Made by a program: the position numbers and the translations under genes. Shown here piece by piece: positions 55,411-64,000 of a stretch of DNA of 64,000 nt (position 1 is the first letter of the stretch; each line of letters starts with the position of its first letter). The notes under the pieces are model-generated. The model saw only the letters and a list, made by a program, of their open reading frames with translations, was not told the DNA's origin and did no database searches. Source of the stretch: Ophiodon elongatus (lineage: Eukaryota; Chordata; Actinopteri; Perciformes; Hexagrammidae); the NCBI GenBank assembly GCA_016806645.1, contig JACSYO010001589.1:160001-224000 (forward strand). Direction: 5' to 3'.

Positions 55411-56739
55411 AGGCGGGTTGGAGACGAAAGAAAGAGACAACGAGCAGATTCCCAGCTCCACGGAGTGAGTGAACATCTCTCACGCTGAGCAGTGAATACA
55501 GATACAAGCCCTTCTTGCAAAACTTCATGCAAAAACTTTCTGCACAAAGACAACAACAACAACAACAACAACAACAACCATTGGACTGACCGAACATCTC
55601 CCACGCGTCCGGTTCCATCGGCTGACCTGAAGGAAGGAGCAGGAAACCCTCAGATATACCAAGCAAGCAAAGCTCTTTGTCATCATAACCAGCGAGTCGG
55701 CACATTATTATTATTATTATTATTATTATTGTTATTATTATTATTAACATTATTCTTATACATTTGGGCTTTCGAGAGTCTTTCCTTCATCTAATACCAG
55801 CAGGAGAGAATATTTCATTGGGTAAAGAATGTTTGGAACATCTTGGTTATAATATTGTATGTTTTCTATTCCGGGTCATTACCATGTTGCGTGTAAAGCC
55901 CACAAGGGACCACGGTTTTAAAAAGTCCAGCGTATTTACAGGCTGCATTATTGCGCAAGTTCTCATTTAAATCTGCACGTTTTGATGCCAAGCTTTCCGT
56001 TGCTTCTACCAGCAACAGTTTGAGAAGAGGAGAAACCCACAAAGGGATCCTCGTCTCTTTCTGGTTGATCGCCACGTGCAAAATCAACCTTTCATCCAAA
56101 ACCACGCCTATGAGTAAAGAGGAGTTTCTAACCTGAAAGCAGTTGCCTTTCTCTGACTAAGCATCGGCTCCTGCAGGATCCAGACCACATTAACACCCGT
56201 TTAACGGAAAACATGCAATTCTGAAGAAAACAGTTTGTTGGAATCAATTCCTCAAACATCTGCTGAATAAAAAAGGTCCAGAAAGTTAACGCGATATGAC
56301 TCTAACCCGTTTTAGTCTTTTAAACTAAACAAAAATAAGTTTTAATTTCAAGTGAATCCACACAGTTTGAGATATTACGCAACCGCCTGAGAGCTTGTGC
56401 GTTCCCGAGGGTTTTCAAAGGAATGCTAATAAAAGTAATAAATGTGAGTTCCTCAATATGTTGCTCTTTAACTGAACGCCATGCTGCTGCGTAGCAGAAA
56501 AACCAAAGAGGGATCGAAAACGTTCCGACGGGGTCAATGAACACCGTGGGGACTCGAGGAAACGAAAGTTTGAATGATTCAATTCTCTTTGGGCTAAAAC
56601 TATTTTTTTTTTTAAATCATAAAGTTTTAATCTGTTAAAAAAAAAAATTTTTATTGAAGGAGAGAAAGAAAAACATCAATATAACTGCTGATTCCAACCC
56701 TTTTAATGGCGGTAGACACCAACAGCACTGATACCTTCC

Positions 56740-58017
56740 ATTCTAACAATCACTCCTCTCACCTGTATCTCATTCTAACAATCACTCCTCTCACCTGTAT
56801 CTCATTCTAACAATCTCACCTGTATCTCATTCTAACAACCACTCCTCTCACCTGTATCTCTCATTCTAACAACCACTCCTCTCACCTGTATCTCATTCTA
56901 ACAATCACACCTCTCACCTGTATCTCATTCTAACAATCTCACCTGTATCTCTCATTCTAACAATCTCACCTGTATCTCATTCTAACAACCACTCCTCTCA
57001 CCTGTATCTCATTCTAACAACCACTCCTCTCACCTGTATCTCATTCTAACAATCTCACCTGTATCTCATTCTAACAATCACTCCTCTCACCTGTATCTCA
57101 TTCTAACAACCACTCCTCTCACCTGTATCTCTCATTCTAACAATCTCACCTGTATCTCATTCTAACAATCACACCTCTCACCTGTATCTCATTCTAACAA
57201 TCATTTCACCTGTATCTCATTCTATCACTCCTCTCACCTGTATCTCATTCTAACAATCACTCCTCTCACCTGTATCTCTCATTCTAACAATCACACCTGT
57301 ATCTCATTCTAACAATCACACCTCTCACCTGTATCTCATTCTAACAATCCCTGTATCTCATTCTAACAATCTCACCTGTATCTCATTCTAAAATCACTCC
57401 TCTCACCTGTATCTCATTCTAACAATCATCATCTCACCTGTATCTCATTCTAACAACCACTCCTCTCACCTGTATCTCATTCTAACAATCATACCTGTAT
57501 CTCATTCTAACAATCACACCTCTCACCTGTATCTCATTCTAACAATCATACCTGTATCTCATTCTAACAATCACTCCCTCACCTGTATCTCTCATTCTAA
57601 CAATCATACCTGTATCTCATTCTAACAACCACTCCTCTCACCTGTATCTCATTCTAACAATCATACCTGTATCTCATTCTAACAATCACACCTCTCACCT
57701 GTATCTCTCATTCTAACAATCTCACCTGTATCTCTCATTTTAACAATCTCACCTCTGTCTCTCATTCTAACAATCACTCCTCTCACCTGTATCTCATTCT
57801 AACAATCTCACCTGTATCTCTCATTCTAACAATCTCACCTCTCACCTATATCTCTCATTCTAACCACTCCTCTCACCTATATCTCTCATTCTAACCACTC
57901 CTCTCACCTGTATCTCATTCTAACAATCATACCTGTATCTCATTCTAACAATCACTCCTCTCACCTGTATCTCTCATTCTAACAATCACTCCTCTCACCT
58001 GTATCTCTCATTCTAAC
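56740..58017. repeat. 1.28-kb minisatellite with a splice-donor-like unit
   Basis: Roughly forty irregular units of 20-33 bp built from TCACCTGTATCTCATTCTAA plus CAATCACTCCTC. On the minus strand each unit reads GATACAGGTGAGAG, a consensus 5' splice site (CAG|GTGAGA). Unit length varies by loss of the CACTCCTC part, so the array is a mosaic. Confidence 0.95.
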
Positions 58018-58159
58018 GTCCTCCTGCAGTTCACAGGTAGCGAACACTGACCGAGTCCCCGTAACAGAGTCTAAACCCAGCCGCCCACTGAGCGAGGGGG
58101 GAGGGGATAGGGGGTGGGGGGGTGGGGGGGGGAGGTTTCACCGCTAAGATTAGACGACT

Positions 58160-58420
58160 TCCTCAGATGACAGACAAACGATCCGTGTCCTATAAGAGGA
58201 AGCAGGACTTTAGGCTGTGTAGGGAAGCAGCGACCACTGAGCCGGGCCTCCAGGTGAAGCACCCGGCGAGCCGAGCCCCCCCCTCCGCTCGGCCTGCACC
58301 CAACCTTCAGCTCGCGGTTGGAGAGCAGCTAGTGAGGCGGGCGACCGAGCGCCAACGGGAAGCGGTGAAATATTAACCAACACGGCAGCTGAAGGTGAAG
58401 ACGGAGGAAACAGGAAGCCA
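58160..58420 (-). promoter_or_regulatory. GC/CpG-rich segment, possible distal kank1 promoter
   Basis: It contains many CpGs (58255-58375) and is not repetitive, in otherwise AT-rich DNA upstream of kank1. The leader exon at 52593 appears to have a splice acceptor, so at least one upstream exon should exist; this is one candidate place. There is no direct evidence. Confidence 0.25.
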
Positions 58421-59947
58421 CCGAGGACACCAGGACCAGAGTGATCTTATCCAACATAAAGGACTTGATCAATAGCAAGTCAAAACCTGTTGCCTACGTG
58501 TGTTTAACAAATAATTTGGCTATTAAGTTAGATTCAAATCATACTAATATTTAAAAATCAAGTATTCAAATCATTTACTGCAGTAAAAGTGAGAGATGAA
58601 TACGAGTTGCTGATTTCCAAACTTCTCTCCTCGTCGACAGGTTTACAATGAAAACAAACCGACTGCAGCTGTTCTTCCTCCTCCCGGTGACAGACATGAT
58701 AATAACAATAAATACATTTTATTGATATAGCTCTTTTCAAAATTCTCAAAGACCCTTTACAAACATTAAAATCATAAAAGAGCTCTACACTAAAAACATG
58801 GAACATACATTAGTCATTAAAAAAATACTTCTGAAAAGGTGAGTTTTGTTGCGCAATGTCGCTGGAAGAAAAAAAACCTCCTTGTTCTCGCGGCGTCCCA
58901 CAATACGGACGAGGAGGTTTTATAGTTCTAGATGTTTTAAAGTGTAGCGGTCAGATTTGACAGGAGCTTTTTGCCTTTTTGCGTGCAGAGACTTCATGTT
59001 TACACGTCTTACTCTGAATTAAGGTTTTAGTTTGAACAAACCACAGTTTGCTACTTGTTGGGACAGTGAAAATACAAACTAAGGATTATTTGGTGAGTTG
59101 TTTCCATCCAGTTTGTTTAATGAGGAGTTAACGAGGCATTAAGGCCGCCTTAGTCTAAGAGAGAAACTTAAATTCAGAAGCATTTATTGTTCGGTTTAGT
59201 TGTAAGAATATTTCCTACTTTGAGTTTTTGAGAGTTTATTGTTTGTTTATCAACCGCAAGCCAAAAGAAAAACATTAACGTGGACATCCACGTTAAAAAG
59301 GTAAAGATTTACTCAAAAGTAAAAGCGTTTGTCAGAATGTGAACCTGCATTCAGATCATTTTTATTGCGCGACTAAACTCAGGCTCTCGTCGATGATCAC
59401 GAGGTGGAGCGAAGAGAAAAAGTAGTCTGTAAATGCACCAAATGTTACGTAACGTAAGAACTAAGCTACCAACATCGACCCAATCTCATACAGCAATAAG
59501 TAGCCTTGGTGAGGACACGCATATTAAAATCCACATTTTAATTAGCTCTATATAACTAGTTAGAGTTCTTAAGGGGCATTAAGTCCTTTAACAGAGTATT
59601 TGTACTTTTTACTACCTGAAAGTTATTATTCAATAGCTCTTTATTGCTTCAGTGTCACAGTGACCGAAGACGTCATTCAGATTAGAAAGGAGTCCGTTTC
59701 AAAGCGTCGACAGGAGGAATCTATTTAGTTTGAACAAAGCTGTAAAACACTCACGTTTAAAAGCAGCCCGATGCGATCCGAGGAGGACTCACGAGTGCGA
59801 AGAGAACAAAAACAAAAAAAAAGCAGCGACGCCGCTCAGACCAGAACAACTCGTTTTGTTCCTCCGCAGCTGTTGCATAAATATGACAGGAGCTGCAGGT
59901 GCATGTCAACAGATTTACAGGGACTCAGGTCAGGTTCCTCTTCACGG

Positions 59948-59996
<49 letters not shown>
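59948..59996. repeat. (GT)n microsatellite
   Basis: A pure GT run of about 24 units. Confidence 0.96.
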
Positions 59997-59999
<3 letters not shown>

Positions 60000-60797
60000 G
60001 GCAAATTAAATGATCTGCTGAGATTTGAGGGATTCAGAGAGCCAATCATTTGACTAAACGATTAATTAAATAAAGAAAAATCATTAATTGATGGTTGCAG
60101 CTCTATACTTAAGGGGGTAAATTAATTAAGCAAATCAAGAAAAGAAATAGTTTCTAACTAATTCCTCCTCCAATCATTTAAATGTAATCTTTTGTGCAAG
60201 TGTTAAATCAAGTGCTTTTTATTGTAGAAAGAGATCCATCACAAAATGTTAAAAGTGCACCGAGCCGTCACATGACCACAACAAAGTGAAAATGGAGTGG
60301 AAGTGGAAAAGAATCACAACTTTTTTTTTTTATGAAGAGTTTCCAAAATAATGGAGCAATAATAAAAAAAACAAAACAAACAAAACTAGATTACCACAAA
60401 TTAAATAAAAAACGCTTCCCGCGAGTCAGAAGTCAAATAAAACTTCAGCTTTAAAACCACATGATGTAGAGTAGAGTTCAAAGCTGCAGTCAAATTGGGG
60501 GGAGAAGGGATCAAGGTTGCCACTTGTTTGGGGAAAAACAACTTAAAAAGGAGACGTGGAATTCTAGAAATTGCTAAAGTTCACAAATGTTTCGTGAAAA
60601 AAACCAAAATCAGGCTAAAGACGGTCAAACAGCATTGTTATCGTCACGGCGGCCTGAACCCACGCAGGGCGGCTAGACCCGTTTGGTGGTCACATAAAGT
60701 GACCGACTACAGTCCTGACAGGATGTGGTGCGACGCTTCATTTTCCTCTGTGGAAAAACAGCAGAGGGTTTTGTAACTTGTGTGTCAACAGTACACA

Positions 60798-60852
60798 GAG
60801 AGAAGGAAGGAGAGAGAGAGAGGGGAGAGAGAGAAGGAAGGAGAGAGAAGGA

Positions 60853-60948
<96 letters not shown>

Positions 60949-60975
60949 AAGGAGAGAGAGAGAAGAGAGAGGAGA

Positions 60976-61030
<55 letters not shown>

Positions 61031-61281
61031 GGAGAGAGGAGAGAGAGAGAGAAGGAGAGAGAGAGAAAGAGAGAGGAGAGAGAGAGAGAAGGAGAGAGAG
61101 AGAGAGGAGAGAGAGAAAGAGAGAGAAAGAAAGAGAGAGAAGAAAGAGTGAAGGAGAGAGAAGGAGAGAGAGAGAGGAGAGAGAGAAAGAAAGAGAGAGA
61201 AGAAAGAGTGAAGGAGAGAGAAGGAGAGCGAGAAGGAGAAAGACAGACACACAGAGAGAGAGAGAGAGACAGAGCGAGAGA
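60798..61281. repeat. (GA)n-rich polypurine tract, about 480 bp
   Basis: Almost pure A/G with GAGAGA runs and GAAGGAGA spacers, including a duplicated block with AAGAAAGAGTGAAGGAGA at about 61138 and 61198. It is read as polypyrimidine on the minus strand. The long Arg/Glu and Leu/Ser frames over it are artefacts. Confidence 0.97.
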
Positions 61282-61554
61282 TATAAAGGTTGCAAACCCG
61301 CTGTGCTTTATATTCAACAGGCTGTTTTTCCCTCCTCGTAAAAAGCCGAGGTAACCGAGTTAATGGAGGGAAAAAAGCCTCGAGAGAAACTGGGATATTT
61401 TGCAATTAGGCGCTGCAGAAAAAAAGGACATGAAAACACGGACTGTGTTGCTGTGCGTCTTTCTGTGGATAACCGACAGCACCGTGCACATGTGTTTTGG
61501 TTTTTCCTGCGAGAAGAACCTCTGTAAGACGACCAGATATATATATTTTTTTAT

Positions 61555-61608
<54 letters not shown>

Positions 61609-64000
61609 CTCATCTGGCCCTCATTAGGAAATGCCTCTGAGGCTTTGCAGAAGAGGTTGCTGTGCCGACTCCGGCCGGACGCCTCTCCGCCGCTCGGCAG
61701 CGCTGTATCCGCGGCGCTGACCCCCAGCTTGTGCCGTCCCAACGCTTCGGTTCCCCTTTGATGTCCGACGTGAGCCTGCTGAGCTCAGCCGGCCTCAAAA
61801 GCCTTTCAATTATCCAGCGAGGAGCTCACAGGAATGAGGAGAGAAAAAGAAAGTCAGCTGAAGGGATTTTTTTTTTTTGTTGTTGTCTTCCTTACTTATT
61901 ACTTTCACTGTCTGGAGAAGTCACGAGGTCAGAGGAAGAAGAGAAAAACACTTCCCGCTACATCAAGTGGCTCAAAAGTAAAGACGTCCCATCAAAACAG
62001 AGCTTCATATGAAACCTACTCTACGCAGACTATTCAAAATAAATAAATATATTTATACAACAAGACAAAGAGTCTAAAGTCGTGCCAGTGGCTCAGTGAG
62101 GTTGTACTTAAAGTAACCGCGAGGTATAAAGTTTATAATATTTATCTTATTAACATGCTGATATCTGTTGATTAGAACTGAACACACTAAGTACAGCTGA
62201 GGCTCATGGGAACACCAAGTCATTCACGTCGTCACCAGGAGTAAAAGACACGGCACCACCAGGGCTCTTACAATCCATCCAGAGGGCAACATGAACGTCT
62301 GCACCGAATATCAGGAAGTAAAGCCAGCCGATGGTTGTAAGACCATCGACGTCTGCACAAGACGTCACAACAATCCAGCAAATACCTGCTGGAATTTTGG
62401 TTTGATATTTTTGGCTGCAAGCGGATATAAACAGTGAGATAATTAGGTCAAAGGTCAAATATTGGGGACATTATTAAGGAGGCGTGGATTAAAGGAAGGT
62501 GTTAACGTGCCATTTTGAGATTTGTTAATGTTCAACTTAATAAACCGTTGACATTGGGGACATCGTGGGTAGTTACCATGCAGTTTGTAAATATATTGGT
62601 TCTTTCTTAAAAATTTGCTCCTGAAGTATTTATCAAAAGTAAATCTACTCATAATGCTATTTAACAGAAATGTGCATAAACAACCGATAGCATTCACCCC
62701 AAAAGACAAGACCTGAATCTGCAGTGACTGAAACATTTTGGTGTGCATGTTGAAAACAAGTCCCTGTACCTTTAAGAAAACAAGTCCCTGTACCTTTAAG
62801 AAAACGGGTTCACTGTACCTTTAAGAAAACGGGTTCACTGTACCTTTAAGAAAACGGGTTCACTGTACCTTTAAGAAAACGGGTTCACTGTACCTTTAAG
62901 AAAACGGGTTCACTGTACCTTTAAGAAAACGGGTTCACTGTACCTTTAAGAAAACTGAGCCGGTCTCAGGCCAAACTAACTAACGAATGAACAGCTCTCT
63001 GAAAGTGAATCGTGCTCCCCCTGCCTCCCCCCCCCTCCCCGATGGTTTAGTCCCGATGACGGTCCGCTGGTCCATAAAGAGGATGAGTCAACCGCTGCTG
63101 TGTCACACGGCCAGTTATTTATGGTGCCATCGCTTTCCACTCTTCTATTCTTCCTCGGCTGCAGGAGGACGGACGACGAGCTCAATTATGGAAATCAAAA
63201 GAAAAATCACACACCCGTCATTATCTCCATTCCTCCGTCTGACCCTTTCTACCCTCACATCTCTTTCAGAGGGCTCGTTCAGTTCTTATCCAGGGGAAGA
63301 AAAAAAAAAAAAATGCTTGAAAATTAATCTTACAACCTTCAGCATGTTGTACTCGTGTTGTCAAATTCAGGTGCACAGCAGGTATTAGTGTGTACTGTCT
63401 CTAAAGTACTACAGTGACCAGAAACACTTAATCACAGTTACATTCAACAAAGAGAACTCTGGTCAGAGCTGCACAGAGAAACATCAGCCAACATACGCAG
63501 ACTCATTTTAAAGAAATACACTTAAAATATCCTTATAAAAAAAAAAAAAAAGTCTGTCAAATGAAAAACACAATAGTAAATGTGCAGGTTTGACAGGCCT
63601 CCCCTTCCAGCAACTTCTAGACCAACTGAAACCAAGACTTCAAAAAGAACTGTCCAACTTCTGGAGGAGAATCTGTGAGCATATTCTTTAAAGACGTAGC
63701 TCTGATCAGCCCGAGAGGATTCCTCCTGCTGGATGACAGCTCCTGGCTCGACAGCGCTGAGATTTATAACTCAGATTTATTACATCTGGCTGCATCTAAA
63801 AAGGAGCGGATCAACTGCTTCTGGGCAACTTGTGTGACACCCAGTTCTCAGCAAGTTCAAACCGGTGCCTCCTCTTTTATTGGGTCCATTAGGATTTAGC
63901 CCTCAGCTTGTTTCAGGCAATAAACAATTAATTGTAAAAAGAACACAGGTGCAATTCATCCGCGCCGGTAATAACCTTTGGATCAGAAAGGAGGATTTTC
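61282..64000. other. right end of the window: possible non-coding elements and a 25-bp array
   Basis: The complex blocks 61320-61540 and 61615-61840, separated by (TA)n at 61560-61605, and later 63050-63300 and 63665-63990 look non-repetitive and could be conserved regulatory DNA. The array at 62752-62955 lies between them. No coding exon was recognised. Confidence 0.5.
62752..62955. repeat. 25-bp tandem repeat (CTGTACCTTTAAGAAAACGG)n, eight units
   Basis: Units of CTGTACCTTTAAGAAAAC plus GGGTTCA, nearly identical. The first two carry AAGTCC instead of GGGTTCA. High identity suggests recent expansion. Confidence 0.95.

Larger units (their letters stand above)
52594..56739. other. kank1 upstream / 5' intron region, first part
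   Basis: It contains the GTACTT repeat with nested hAT-type MITE (53155-53690), a complex non-repetitive block at 53765-54060, the 15-bp array at 54193-54319, the CCAAT-rich tandem repeat at 55338-55410, (AAC)n at about 55549-55576 and (TTA)n at 55706-55747. No coding gene was recognised. Confidence 0.6.
58018..60797. other. kank1 upstream region, second part
   Basis: 58020-58450 is GC- and CpG-richer, with G-runs at 58096-58135; it might be a distal promoter or first non-coding exon. A LINE-like tail in reverse lies at about 58690-58765 (AATACATTTTATTGATATAG, CTTTACAAA). (GT)n lies at about 59948-59996 and a GCTGCAACTA-family remnant at about 60045-60105. Nothing coding was recognised. Confidence 0.55.

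Noticed and set aside
56740..58017. Regular repeats with short spacers that might suggest a CRISPR array
   Set aside because: The units are contiguous minisatellite copies of variable length with no unique spacers, in a vertebrate genome.
60673..61405. Long Leu/Ser and Arg/Glu open frames on both strands
   Set aside because: They are translations of the (GA)n tract; any stop-free simple repeat gives such frames.

Overview
The window is vertebrate genomic DNA, most likely from a spiny-rayed (percomorph) teleost. The basis is three intron-rich genes with canonical GT-AG introns, fish-type dmrt1 and kank1 proteins, very long CA/GT, TA and CT microsatellites, and several dispersed repeats I recognise as common in percomorph genomes. 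There are no prokaryotic operons, CRISPR arrays, tRNA or rRNA genes. The species cannot be named from the sequence.

Layout. (1) Positions 1-18004, minus strand: dmrt1, the DM-domain gonadal transcription factor. Four coding exons are visible (17786-18004, 16075-16237, 12902-13059, 5652-5847), giving 245 codons plus one base. The short C-terminal exon is not visible and probably lies left of position 1. (2) 18005-20990: about 3 kb between two divergent genes, holding degenerate repeats and an AT-rich, enhancer-like block near 19.7-20.1 kb. (3) 20991-26709, plus strand: cfap157 (C9orf117 family), a coiled-coil ciliary/flagellar protein in nine coding exons (498 aa, every junction in phase). A perfect RFX X-box lies 26 bp before its ATG and a second lies in intron 2. 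(4) 26710-28597: convergent 3' ends of cfap157 and kank1, with an AT-rich palindromic stretch. (5) 28598-52507, minus strand: kank1, the KN-motif and ankyrin-repeat cortical adaptor. Eleven coding exons join in phase into 1326 aa, starting from a 12-codon micro-exon at 52471-52507. A second promoter-like region at about 43.3-43.8 kb carries a phase-compatible alternative first coding exon. (6) 52508-64000: kank1 leader and upstream DNA with no recognisable protein gene. It holds a 1.28-kb minisatellite, other tandem arrays, a 480-bp GA tract and some possible conserved non-coding blocks.

The three genes do not form a pathway. dmrt1 directs testis development, cfap157 serves motile cilia and sperm flagella, and kank1 links talin/integrin adhesions to the microtubule cortex. 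The most interesting non-coding signals are splice-site related: CT-rich expansions of 100-600 bp ending at three splice acceptors, a (TG)n tract directly against the kank1 exon 8 acceptor, and a minisatellite that repeats a consensus 5' splice site about forty times on the kank1 sense strand. I found no wholly new protein system. The novelty here is regulatory and structural.
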